Shown here in pieces: positions 1-7,581 of a DNA stretch of 64,000 bases. The notes below the pieces were generated by a model, which saw nothing but the letters and a program-made list of their open reading frames with translations, was not told the DNA's origin and did no database searches. The stretch is taken from the NCBI RefSeq assembly GCF_900091515.1, contig NZ_LT607410.1, forward strand, positions 2,728,001 through 2,792,000, written 5' to 3'. A program made the translations under genes and the position numbers. The stretch is from Micromonospora purpureochromogenes. GTDB taxonomy: Bacteria > Actinomycetota > Actinomycetes > Mycobacteriales > Micromonosporaceae. The number at the start of each line of letters is the position of its first letter. Position 1 is the stretch's first letter.

Positions 1-593
1 CGGTCCGCTACACCGACGTGACCGCGCCGATCTACGCGGAGTGCACCGAGCTCGACGACGTCACCAAGATGCAGTACGTCGACCTCTACACCTGGCTGCG
101 CGGCGACATCCTGGTCAAGGCCGACCGGATCTCGATGGCCCACTCGCTGGAGGTGCGGGTGCCCTTCCTCGACCGGGCGGTCTTCGACGTGGCCGCCGGC
201 ATCCCGGTCGACCTGAAGCTCCCGCCCCGTTCGGACGCCACCAAGTACGCCATGCGCCAGGCGTTGCAGGGCGTGGTGCCGCCGGCCATCGTCAACCGGA
301 AGAAGCTGGGCTTCCCGACCCCGACCCGGGTCTGGCTGCGCGGCGAGATGTACGAGTGGGCCCGGCACGTGCTGGCCACCTCCGGCGCGGGCGACCTGAT
401 CGACCTGTCGTACGCGATGCGGCTGCTGGACGAGCACAAGCGGGAGGAGGCGGACCACTCCCGCAAGGTGTGGACCGTGCTGATCTTCTGCATCTGGCAC
501 GCCATCTTCGTGGCCAAGACCCTCGACCCCGGCATCCAGCGCAACCAGTCCGCCCTGCTCACCAAGCCCGTGGTCGGCTCCATGGTCCGCTGA
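1..593 (+). CDS. asnB: Asparagine synthetase (glutamine-hydrolysing), C-terminal part
   Basis: This is the last 196 residues of a class II asparagine synthetase; the amidotransferase half and start lie outside the window. Aspartate is amidated with glutamine-derived ammonia through a beta-aspartyl-AMP intermediate in the cytoplasm. What is visible is the end of the ATP-pyrophosphatase domain, with the conserved block [19 protein letters not shown] near residue 35 and KLGFPTP near residue 100. The reading frame is open to the left edge, so the gene is cut by the window rather than broken. It could serve primary metabolism or a secondary-metabolite cluster to the left; nothing to its right suggests the latter. 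Confidence 0.9.
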   Translation, partial: VRYTDVTAPIYAECTELDDVTKMQYVDLYTWLRGDILVKADRISMAHSLEVRVPFLDRAVFDVAAGIPVDLKLPPRSDATKYAMRQALQGVVPPAIVNRKKLGFPTPTRVWLRGEMYEWARHVLATSGAGDLIDLSYAMRLLDEHKREEADHSRKVWTVLIFCIWHAIFVAKTLDPGIQRNQSALLTKPVVGSMVR

Positions 594-632
594 CGGCCGG
601 GCCCGGCGCGCCCCGCGCCCGCCACCGCCGTT

Positions 633-687
633 GATCAAGAGGTTTGCGTCGACCGGAGTCCGCCCCGGCGACGCAAACCTCTTGATC
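633..687. terminator. Bidirectional intrinsic terminator (19-bp perfect stem)
   Basis: A perfect 19-bp inverted repeat (arms 633-651 and 669-687, 17-nt loop) sits midway between two convergent genes, the asparagine synthetase and the LPMO. The arm GATCAAGAGGTTTGCGTCG ends in a short T run on the plus strand (TCGTTT). Position and symmetry fit a shared terminator. Bases 630-650 recur almost exactly at 23578-23598. Confidence 0.75.
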
Positions 688-709
688 GTTTCAGCGGCCC
701 TGTCGGGGG

Positions 710-1831
710 TCAGCGGCCGGAGCAGGTGACGGTGGGCAGGGTGTTGGCGCCGGTGGTGGTCGCGGTGAAGCCGAACGTGGTGGTGCCCTCGGAGGCGATC
801 GTGCCGTTCCAGGCCGCGTTGGCGACCGTCACCGCCGATCCGGAGGAGCTCACCGTGCCGTTCCAGAGGCTGCTGATCGACTGACCGCTGGGCCACGTCC
901 AGCCGGCCACCCAGCCGCCGTACGTCCGGGCGCTGTGATTCATGATCATGACCTCGCCCTGGAACCCGCCGGGCCAGGAGTTGAGCACCTTGTAGACCGC
1001 CATGCAGTCGCCGCCTGGCGGCGGCGTGGTCGGGCTCGGCGGCGGCGTGGTGGGCGAGGGCGGGGGAGTGGTCGGGCCGGGCGGCGGCGTGGTGGGGCTC
1101 GGCGGCGGTGTCGTGCCGCCGCCGGAACCGACCCCGGTCACCTCGCCGTTGCCCCCGTCGAAGGCGACGTCCGAGCAGCCGAAGAAGTTCTCCTGGCTGT
1201 CGGAGCGGACCCAGCGGGAGTAGACGATGTGCCGCCCGCTCTTGCCGGACGGCAGGTTGCCGCTGAAGTAGTAGTGCCCGTCGTTCGTGCCGGGCGAGCC
1301 GTTCTGCGGCGGGTTGGTGACCGTCAGGAACGGTTGCTCCTCCAGGTCGCTCCAGGCCAGCGGCCGGGTCGGGCTCCAACTGTCCTTCGTGACGTAGAAG
1401 TAGAACGTGCCCGGGTGGTGGGCCCAGTTGCTGTAGCGGAAGTCCAGCCGCGCCCCGGCGGTCAGGTGGGTGACCGGCCAGTCGGTGCGGGCCAGGTCGT
1501 ACCCGGCGAAACCGGGGTTGCCGCCGCTGCACAGCTTGCCGTCGGGGATGAAGCCGACGGTCCGGCCGCCGGCGTCCGAGCGGAGCACGCTGAACCAGTT
1601 GTAGAGGGAGTTGGCGCCGCTCTGCGCGACCGCCGCCGAGCAGGCCGGGTTGACCGGCCGGATCTCGCCGGTCGGGCTGAGGCCGTCCTTCCAGCACAGG
1701 TAGGTCCGGCTGCCCGGAGTCATCGCCGCGCCGTGCGCGGCGGCCGGATCTGGACCGGAGGCCAGGGCGACGGCGCCCAGGGCGAGGGTGGCGGCCGCGG
1801 TGAGCAGCGCGGCCGTACGGGAACGGAGCAC
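710..1831 (-). CDS. Secreted lytic polysaccharide monooxygenase (AA10) with C-terminal CBM2
   Basis: Copper-dependent LPMO that oxidatively cleaves crystalline chitin or cellulose outside the cell. The 373-residue protein has a signal peptide (about 1-32) ending AAA, so the mature chain begins with His33, the first histidine-brace ligand (HGAAMTPGSRTYLCW). The second ligand is in the WAHHPG block (His138/139), and NFFGCSDVAF supplies the axial Phe. A Pro-Thr-Ser linker built from repeated PPPSPTT/PPPGPTT units joins a CBM2 of about 100 residues with paired cysteines and conserved tryptophans. GTG at 1831 is chosen because AGGAG lies 6 nt upstream and it places the signal peptide at the N terminus. 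Longer upstream frames are shadows. CBM2 leaves chitin versus cellulose preference open. Confidence 0.92.
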   Translation of the reverse strand: MLRSRTAALLTAAATLALGAVALASGPDPAAAHGAAMTPGSRTYLCWKDGLSPTGEIRPVNPACSAAVAQSGANSLYNWFSVLRSDAGGRTVGFIPDGKLCSGGNPGFAGYDLARTDWPVTHLTAGARLDFRYSNWAHHPGTFYFYVTKDSWSPTRPLAWSDLEEQPFLTVTNPPQNGSPGTNDGHYYFSGNLPSGKSGRHIVYSRWVRSDSQENFFGCSDVAFDGGNGEVTGVGSGGGTTPPPSPTTPPPGPTTPPPSPTTPPPSPTTPPPGGDCMAVYKVLNSWPGGFQGEVMIMNHSARTYGGWVAGWTWPSGQSISSLWNGTVSSSGSAVTVANAAWNGTIASEGTTTFGFTATTTGANTLPTVTCSGR

Positions 1832-2168
1832 GAGGTTCTCCTGACCCGCGGGGCGGCCTGACGGCCGGCCCCGCTGTGACGAGCGGATGCGACGATCGCG
1901 GCGCCACGGCCGGCGGCCCGGAAATCGGGGAGGGCCGGATGGCCGCGCACCGCCCTCGGTCCGCGTCCCGCGGACCGGTGCCCTCGCGTCGGCTCCAGCT
2001 CGACGCCGGTGGTGCGGCAGCCCCCGCACCGGCCCGGCACGCGTCATCCCACCACGCCCCGGCCACCGGCGCAATAGTCGTTGCTCGATGCGTGGAGACG
2101 GGGCTTCGCGCCCGCCGTGGCGGGCACTGTGCCAGCCTGGTACGAAGCGACGGACGCTGGGAGGCGAC
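1832..2168. promoter_or_regulatory. Divergent intergenic region, LPMO / PfkB kinase
   Basis: These 337 bases separate two divergent genes and should hold both promoters. I see no convincing coding region. A less GC-rich patch (GCAATAGTCGTTGCTCG near 2070-2087) contains a small GCAA/TTGC dyad that could be a regulator site, but no recognised chitin or cellulose operator is evident. Confidence 0.4.
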
Positions 2169-3101
2169 GTGGGATACGCGGTGGTGCTCGGTGAGGCGCT
2201 GGTCGACCTGCTCGACGCCGAGTGCGAGGGCCGGCCGGTCTTCCGGCAGGAGATCGGCGGCGGCCCGCTCAACGTCGCCGTCGGGGTGTCCCGGCTCGGC
2301 GGCGCGGCCGAGTTCGTCGGGTCGTTCGGCGACGACGTGCTGGCCGGCCGGATCCGCGCCTTCCTCGCCGACGCCGGCGTCGGGCTGGCCGGCGCGGTCG
2401 CCGTCGGGGTGCCCACCACCCTCGCGGTCACCACGCACGCCGGGGCCGAGCCCGACTTCCGCTTCTACGGCGAGCCGCCCTCGTACGGTCTGCTCACCGC
2501 CGACAGTCTGGACCTGGCCCTGATCGAGGGCGCCGACGTGCTCTACTGCGGGTCGATCGTGCTGCTCTGCCCGCCGGTGCTCGCCGCCGCGCGGCGCGCC
2601 TGGTCGCTCGCCACCGGCCTGCGGGTGTTCGACCCCAACGTGCGGCCTCGGCTGCTGGACGGGCCGTCGACGCTGGACGGGCTGCGGGAGGTGGTCGCGG
2701 AGTTCGCCGCCGGGGCGCACCTGGTCAAGCTGAGCGAGGCCGACGCCGCGCTGCTCTACCCGCGCGAGCCGGTCGAGGGGGTCGCGGCGTACCTGCGCGA
2801 GCTGGGGGCGGGCACCGTCGTGGTCACCCTGGGCGCGGCCGGTGCGATCGTCGCGGCCGGTGCCGACCCGGTACGCGTGCCCGCGCCGAAGGTGCGCGCG
2901 GTCGACGCCACCGGCGCGGGCGACTCGGTGATGGCGGCGCTCATCGCCGACCTGCTGGTCGACGGGGAGCCGGCCGAGCCGACCGACTGGCACCGGCGGG
3001 TGGCGTTCGCGCTGCGGGTCGCCGGGCTGGTCTGCGAGTCGCCCGGCGGCGCGGTGTCGATGCCCACCCGCGCCGAGGTGCTGGCCCGCTTCGTCGACTG
3101 A
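2169..3101 (+). CDS. PfkB-family carbohydrate kinase (fructokinase-like)
   Basis: ATP-dependent sugar kinase of the ribokinase/PfkB fold, 310 residues, the usual length. The N-terminal PfkB signature is present (EIGGGPLNVAVGVSRLGG) and the C-terminal one reads DATGAGD at 246-252, where the final Asp is the catalytic base. FDPNVRPRL is typical of the fructokinase/KdgK subgroup. GTG at 2169 follows GGGAGG by 5-6 nt, which argues against the longer upstream frame. The gene stands alone, divergent from the LPMO, so the substrate (fructose, KDG or another sugar) cannot be fixed from context. Confidence 0.85.
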   Translation: MGYAVVLGEALVDLLDAECEGRPVFRQEIGGGPLNVAVGVSRLGGAAEFVGSFGDDVLAGRIRAFLADAGVGLAGAVAVGVPTTLAVTTHAGAEPDFRFYGEPPSYGLLTADSLDLALIEGADVLYCGSIVLLCPPVLAAARRAWSLATGLRVFDPNVRPRLLDGPSTLDGLREVVAEFAAGAHLVKLSEADAALLYPREPVEGVAAYLRELGAGTVVVTLGAAGAIVAAGADPVRVPAPKVRAVDATGAGDSVMAALIADLLVDGEPAEPTDWHRRVAFALRVAGLVCESPGGAVSMPTRAEVLARFVD

Positions 3102-3192
3102 GCCGGCGCTGCCGCTCGCCGTGCCGCCGCCCGACGTCGGGGCGGCCCCCGGTCATGGCCGGGCCGGCCGTCGTGCTCGGGTCGACCGTGGC

Positions 3193-4419
3193 TCAGCGGG
3201 AGCGGGTCAGGCTGAGCACCGCGCCGAGCGACAGGGCGGCCGCCCCGGCCGTCACCGCCGCCATCGGCACCGCGCTGCCCTCGCCGCCGAGCCCGACCAC
3301 CGGCGCGGCGAGCGCGCCGACCACCGACTGGATGCCGCCCATCAGCGCGGCGGCGGTGCCGGCGTGCCGGGCGTGCGAGTCCAGCGCCAGGGCGGTGCTG
3401 TTCGGCATCACCATGCCGAGCGAGCCGACGAAGACGAAGAGGGTGACCGCCACCAGCACCAGGCTGCCGGCGAGTGCGCCGGTCAGCACGCCGAGCGCCG
3501 CCACCGTGCCGACCACCAGGGTGGTCACCAGCAGCCGGCGCGGGCTGAACCGGTCGAGCAGCCGGGCGTTGGCCTGGCCCATCGCCACCAGGGCGAGCGC
3601 GTTGAGCCCGAAGAGCAGGCTGAACGCCGTCCCGGACAGGCCGAAGACGTCCTGGAACACGAAGGACGACCCGGAGATGTACGCGAACAGCCCGGCGAAG
3701 GCGAAGCCCTGGGTCAGCGCGTACCCGAGATAGGCGCGGTCGGCGAAGAGCGACCGCATGGTGCGGGCGGTGCTGGCCAGGCCGCCGGTGCTGCGTCGTT
3801 CGGCGGGCAGCGTCTCCGGCAGCCGCCAGGCGACGGCGGCGGCGAGCAGCAGCCCGATCACCGCCAGGGTGACGAAGACCGCCCGCCAGGAGCCGACGCG
3901 CAGCACCAGGCTGCCCACGCCGGGCGCGGCGACCGGTGCCACGCCGAAGACCAGGGTGAGTCGGGAGAAGTACTTCGCGGCGGCCCGACCGGCGTGGCGG
4001 TCGCGGACCACCGCCCGGGCCACCACCACGCCCATGCCGCCGGCGAAGCCCTGCGCGAAGCGCGCCGCGGCCAGCGCGGTGGCGTTCGGCGCGACCGCGC
4101 AGACCAACGCCAGCACCGCGTACGCGAGCACCCCGACCAGCACCGGCCGGCGGCGACCCCAGCGGTCGCTGAGCGGGCCGGTGACCAGCTGCCCGAGGGC
4201 CAGACCGATCAGGCAGGTGGTCAGCGAGAGCTGGACCTGTGCCTGGGTGGCGCCCAGCTCCCGGGTCATCGCCGGGAACGCCGGCAGGTACATGTCCAGC
4301 GACAGCGGGCCGATGGCGGTGAGCGTGCCGAGCAGCACGAGCAGGATCGCGCCCTGGCGCCGGCTCGGCGCGGCGGTGGCGGCCCCGGCGGGCGCGGTCG
4401 GCTGTGCGGTGTGTGTCAC
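3193..4419 (-). CDS. MFS drug exporter, Bcr/CflA type
   Basis: Proton-driven multidrug efflux protein of the inner membrane, 408 residues with about 12 hydrophobic segments. The block LSLDMYLPAFPAM in the first helix and SDRWGRRRPVL after helix 2 are hallmarks of the Bcr/CflA (DHA1) group. RAVVRDRHAG is the usual loop near helix 5. It is divergent from a MarR-family gene with an 8-bp dyad between the two starts, the classic arrangement for a repressor controlling its own exporter. Substrate is unknown. Confidence 0.9.
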   Translation of the reverse strand: MTHTAQPTAPAGAATAAPSRRQGAILLVLLGTLTAIGPLSLDMYLPAFPAMTRELGATQAQVQLSLTTCLIGLALGQLVTGPLSDRWGRRRPVLVGVLAYAVLALVCAVAPNATALAAARFAQGFAGGMGVVVARAVVRDRHAGRAAAKYFSRLTLVFGVAPVAAPGVGSLVLRVGSWRAVFVTLAVIGLLLAAAVAWRLPETLPAERRSTGGLASTARTMRSLFADRAYLGYALTQGFAFAGLFAYISGSSFVFQDVFGLSGTAFSLLFGLNALALVAMGQANARLLDRFSPRRLLVTTLVVGTVAALGVLTGALAGSLVLVAVTLFVFVGSLGMVMPNSTALALDSHARHAGTAAALMGGIQSVVGALAAPVVGLGGEGSAVPMAAVTAGAAALSLGAVLSLTRSR

Positions 4420-4453
4420 GGTCCCCCCGGGCGGCTCAGCAGCCCGGTAACCT

Positions 4454-4473
4454 TAGCTCTGTACTCAGAACTA
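4454..4473. promoter_or_regulatory. Putative MarR operator between exporter and regulator
   Basis: TAGCTCTG-TACT-CAGAACTA is an imperfect palindrome with 7 of 8 arm bases matching. It lies in the 79-bp gap between the divergent exporter and MarR starts, in an otherwise AT-enriched stretch. Size and position fit a MarR dimer site controlling both promoters. Confidence 0.6.
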
Positions 4474-4498
4474 TTGCCCTGTGAGGTGGGTGACCCGG

Positions 4499-4945
4499 AT
4501 GTCGACCGACGAGGGCACGGCGCGCCTCGGCGCGCTGGTGGGCGAGCTGCACCGGCTGCTGCGCCGGTCGGCCACCCGCCGCGCCAACCGCACGGTGCTG
4601 CCCGAGGCGCAGGTCGAGCTGCTGCTGCTGGTCCGCGATCACCCCGGGATCAGCGGCCGGGAGACCGCCCGGCGGCTCGGCACCGCGCCGAACACGGTGA
4701 GCACCCTGGTCCATGACCTGACCGCCGCCGGCCTGCTCGCGCGGGAGCGGGACCGGGCCGACCGCCGGGTGGTCCGGCTCCACCTCACCGAGGCGGCCCG
4801 CACCCGGATGGCCGACCACGCGCGGCACCGCACGGACCTGCTCACCACCGCCCTGGCCGCTCTCGACCCCGCCGATCGCGCCGCCGTCCGCGCCGCCGTT
4901 CCGGCCCTGGACCGCCTCCTGGCCACCCTCCGCGCCACGAACTGA
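4499..4945 (+). CDS. MarR-family transcriptional regulator
   Basis: Winged-helix repressor of 148 residues. ISGRETARRLGTAPNTVSTL is the recognition helix-turn-helix, followed by the wing DRADRRVVRLHLTEAA, a MarR hallmark. ATG at 4499 is preferred, with GAGGTGGG about 10 nt upstream; an in-frame GTG at 4481 would add six residues. It is divergent from the Bcr/CflA exporter, which it probably represses until a phenolic or drug ligand binds. Confidence 0.88.
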   Translation: MSTDEGTARLGALVGELHRLLRRSATRRANRTVLPEAQVELLLLVRDHPGISGRETARRLGTAPNTVSTLVHDLTAAGLLARERDRADRRVVRLHLTEAARTRMADHARHRTDLLTTALAALDPADRAAVRAAVPALDRLLATLRATN

Positions 4946-4970
4946 CCGGCGCCCGGCGCGCGGCCGGGCG

Positions 4971-5801
4971 TCAGGGGGTGCCGTTGAGTTGGGCGTACCC
5001 GCGGCGGGCGGCGATCAGGGCGGGGCGGGCACCGAAGGGCGCCTCGGCGGCGACCCGCTCGGGCGGGGCACTGCCGGTGTGGGCGGCGCGGATCAGCCAG
5101 GCCAGGTCGACCAGCTGGCGGTGCTGGGCCCGGACGAACTCGGCGTCGACCGGGTCGCCGTGCCCGGGCACGACCACCGTCGCGGGGGTGGTGAGCCGCA
5201 GCAGCTCGGCCACCGCGTCCGGCCACTGCAACGGGTACGAGTCCTCGAAGGCGGGCGGCCCGCTCTGCTCCACCAGGTCCCCGGCGACCAGCACGTCGGC
5301 GTCGGGCACGTGTACCACCAGGTCGGCGTCGGTGTGCCCGCGCCCCGGGTGACGTAGCACCACCCGGCGACCCCCGACGTCGAGCACCGCCTCGGTGAGC
5401 ACGGTGTGCGTCGGGGCGAGCAGCTCCGTCCCGGCCACCTCGGCGGCGAACTCCGGCCGCTCGCCCCGCAGCTCCTCGTACGCCTCCCGGCGCAGCGCGT
5501 CCGGCCGCTCGCGCAGCGCGGCGGCGGCCAGCTCGTGGGCGTACACCGGGCGGGGCGGGTCGGCGGCGAGGGTGGCGTTGCCGAAGCAGTGGTCGTAGTG
5601 GTGGTGGGTGTTGACCAGCGTCCACGGGTGGCCGGTGACCGTCCGGGCCGCCGCCGCCAGCTCGGCGGCCTGCCCGGCGGTGGAGAGGCTGTCCACCAGC
5701 AACGCCTCCCCGTCACCGACGACCAGGGTGACGTTGACGTCGAGCAGCGGCTCGCGCAGCACGTGGACCCGGTCGGCGACCTCCACGAACCGGAGGGTCA
5801 T
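4971..5801 (-). CDS. Metallo-beta-lactamase-fold hydrolase
   Basis: Zinc hydrolase of the MBL superfamily, 276 residues. The metal motif HHHYDH (HxHxDH) is near residue 65, with RHPGRGHTDADLVV giving the next His and LVAGDLVEQ the bridging Asp; PGHGDPV supplies the last His. The start ATG overlaps the stop of the upstream hotdog gene (ATGA), so the two are translationally coupled. Pairing with a thioesterase-like protein suggests an acyl-thioester or lactone-type substrate, but this is inference; MBL-fold proteins vary widely. Confidence 0.85.
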   Translation of the reverse strand: MTLRFVEVADRVHVLREPLLDVNVTLVVGDGEALLVDSLSTAGQAAELAAAARTVTGHPWTLVNTHHHYDHCFGNATLAADPPRPVYAHELAAAALRERPDALRREAYEELRGERPEFAAEVAGTELLAPTHTVLTEAVLDVGGRRVVLRHPGRGHTDADLVVHVPDADVLVAGDLVEQSGPPAFEDSYPLQWPDAVAELLRLTTPATVVVPGHGDPVDAEFVRAQHRQLVDLAWLIRAAHTGSAPPERVAAEAPFGARPALIAARRGYAQLNGTP

Positions 5802-6202
5802 GACACCCGCGCCGCGCGCGCCACGAAGCGCTGCCGGTCGACCAGCGCCCGCTCCACCCGGCCCTCGGCCACCGTCTCGTCGCCGTCGGTGACCGTGACC
5901 TCGAACACCAGCCGCCGCCCGGCGACCTCGGCCAGCCGGGCCTGGGCCACCACCGTCCGCCCGACCGGTGTCGCCGCGCGGTGCTCCAGCTCCACCCGGC
6001 TGCCCACGGTCGTCGAGCCGGCCGGCAGGTGGGTGGCGGTGGCCGCCACGGTGGCCGCCTCGGCCAGCGCGAGCAACCGGGGCGTGCCGAGCACGGGCAC
6101 GTCGCCGGAGCCCACCGCCTGCGCGGTGTCGGCGTCGGTGACGGTCAGCTCCACCCGGGCGGTCAGCCCGGTCGGGAAGGGGGTGTCCGGGTGCTCCTGC
6201 AT
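5798..6202 (-). CDS. Hotdog-fold thioesterase, FlK-like
   Basis: A 134-residue single hotdog domain resembling the fluoroacetyl-CoA thioesterase (FlK) family. The central stretch SGDVPVLGTPRLLALAE followed by EHRAATPVG matches the region carrying the FlK catalytic Thr/Glu/His, here with a Glu in LALAEAA and a His in ELEHRAA. It starts the two-gene unit with the MBL-fold hydrolase, overlapping it by 4 bp. Most family members are uncharacterised acyl-CoA thioesterases, so fluoroacetate itself should not be assumed. Confidence 0.75.
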   Translation of the reverse strand: MQEHPDTPFPTGLTARVELTVTDADTAQAVGSGDVPVLGTPRLLALAEAATVAATATHLPAGSTTVGSRVELEHRAATPVGRTVVAQARLAEVAGRRLVFEVTVTDGDETVAEGRVERALVDRQRFVARAARVS

Positions 6203-6361
6203 GGGCTCAGCGTAGGTGTTCGGCGGCGGCCCCGGCGACGACGACGGCGAACCGGACCACCCGCCGTCGGCGGCCGGCGCGGTGGTCCGCGGTGGCCGGG
6301 CCGGGCCGGGGGAGGCAGCCGGCCCGGTGGTCCGCGTCAGCCGCCGTTAACCTTGACCGCG

Positions 6362-7456
6362 ATGCACGTCGTGACTGACCCCCAGCCCCCCGCCCCCACC
6401 GGACCGGCCGCGCCCGCCGACGGCGGGCGTCGCCGCGCGATCGCGATGGCGGTCTGGGGCGTCGCCTTCGTCGCCGCCTGGCTCGCCATCGGCCTGCCGA
6501 CCGACCCGGCGTACGCGTTCGTCTGGATCTGGGCGGCGACGATCGCCTGGAACTCGTCCCGCCCGTGGCGCAGCCACCTGCACTTCGCCCGGGACTGGGT
6601 GCCGGTGGTGCTGCTGCTGGCCGCGTACAACCTCTCCCGGGGCTTCGCCGACAACGGGGCGACTCCGCACGCCTACGAGTTGGTGGTCGCCGACCGGGTG
6701 ATGTTCGGCTGGGCCACCGGCGGCGAGGTGCCGACGGTCTGGCTCCAGGAGCACCTCTACCGGCCCGACGTGCACTGGTGGGACGTCCTGGCCAGTTGGG
6801 TGTACTTCTCCCACTTCGTGGTGGCGCTGGCCGCCGCCGCGGTGCTCTGGCTGCGCGACCGCAGCCGGTGGGCGGCGTTCATGCGGCGTTGGGGATTCCT
6901 CTGCGCCGCCGGGCTGGTCACCTACTTCCTCTACCCGGCCGCCCCGCCCTGGTGGGCGGCGCAGAACGGCCTGCTCACCGAGGTCGCCCGGATCTCCACC
7001 CGGGGCTGGAAGGCGTTCGGCATGCACGGCGCCGGCAACCTGCTCAACGCCGGGCAGATCGCCAGCAACCCGGTCGCCGCGATGCCGTCGCTGCACACCG
7101 CGTTCGCCCTGTTCGTCGTGGTGTTCTTCCTCCGGGCCACCCGGAAGCGGTGGTGGCCGCTGCTGCTGGCGTACCCGCTGGCGATGACCTTCACCCTGGT
7201 CTACTGCGGCGAGCACTACGTGATCGACGTGCTGGTCGGCTGGGCGTACGTGGGGGTGACCTTCCTGGTGGTCGGGCTCGCCGAGCGCTGGTGGGCGGCC
7301 CACCGGGCCCGCCGCCCGTTGGCGGCCCCGCCGACCACGGCCTCCCCGGCGGCGGTCTCTTCGGCCACGGCCGAGCCGGTCGCCGTCGAGTCGGCCGTGG
7401 CCGAGCCGGCGGGCGCGTCGGCCGGGCAGCAGGCGGAGCAGCGGGCCGCCCGCTGA
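6362..7456 (+). CDS. PAP2-superfamily integral membrane protein (inositolphosphotransferase/Aur1-like)
   Basis: A 364-residue polytopic membrane protein with about six hydrophobic segments. The PAP2 catalytic histidines are seen in AAMPSLHTAFALF (about residue 240) and CGEHYVIDVLVGW (about residue 283). The family transfers or hydrolyses phospho-head groups; in actinobacteria relatives act in inositol-lipid or cell-envelope lipid metabolism. The C terminus is a hydrophilic Ala/Pro/Glu/Val-rich tail of about 55 residues with imperfect EPVAVESAVAEPA repeats. No Shine-Dalgarno precedes ATG 6362, so the message may be leaderless; GTG 6371 is an alternative start. Confidence 0.82.
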   Translation: MHVVTDPQPPAPTGPAAPADGGRRRAIAMAVWGVAFVAAWLAIGLPTDPAYAFVWIWAATIAWNSSRPWRSHLHFARDWVPVVLLLAAYNLSRGFADNGATPHAYELVVADRVMFGWATGGEVPTVWLQEHLYRPDVHWWDVLASWVYFSHFVVALAAAAVLWLRDRSRWAAFMRRWGFLCAAGLVTYFLYPAAPPWWAAQNGLLTEVARISTRGWKAFGMHGAGNLLNAGQIASNPVAAMPSLHTAFALFVVVFFLRATRKRWWPLLLAYPLAMTFTLVYCGEHYVIDVLVGWAYVGVTFLVVGLAERWWAAHRARRPLAAPPTTASPAAVSSATAEPVAVESAVAEPAGASAGQQAEQRAAR

Positions 7457-7478
7457 ACCGTCGGCGAATCCGCCGCGC

Positions 7479-7581
7479 CACTCGTCGGATCGTCAGCGGG
7501 GACGCGTCACGCCACTCGCCGGATTGTCAGCGGGAACGCGCCGCGACCACTCGCCGGATCGTCAGCGGGCGCGCCGTGCGG
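7479..7581. repeat. Three ~34-bp tandem repeats covering the 3' end of the PH-domain gene
   Basis: Three direct copies start at 7479, 7513 and 7548, each with the core CACTCGCCGGATCGTCAGCG (small variations, GTC/GCC and ATC/ATT). The third copy contains the stop codon of the minus-strand PH-domain gene, so its 3' end appears duplicated twice downstream. The array fills the convergent gap between the PAP2 and PH genes. Confidence 0.8.

Noticed and set aside
710..2434. 574-residue version of the LPMO
   Set aside because: The extra N terminus would bury the signal peptide and His33; the GTG at 1831 with AGGAG fits a secreted LPMO.
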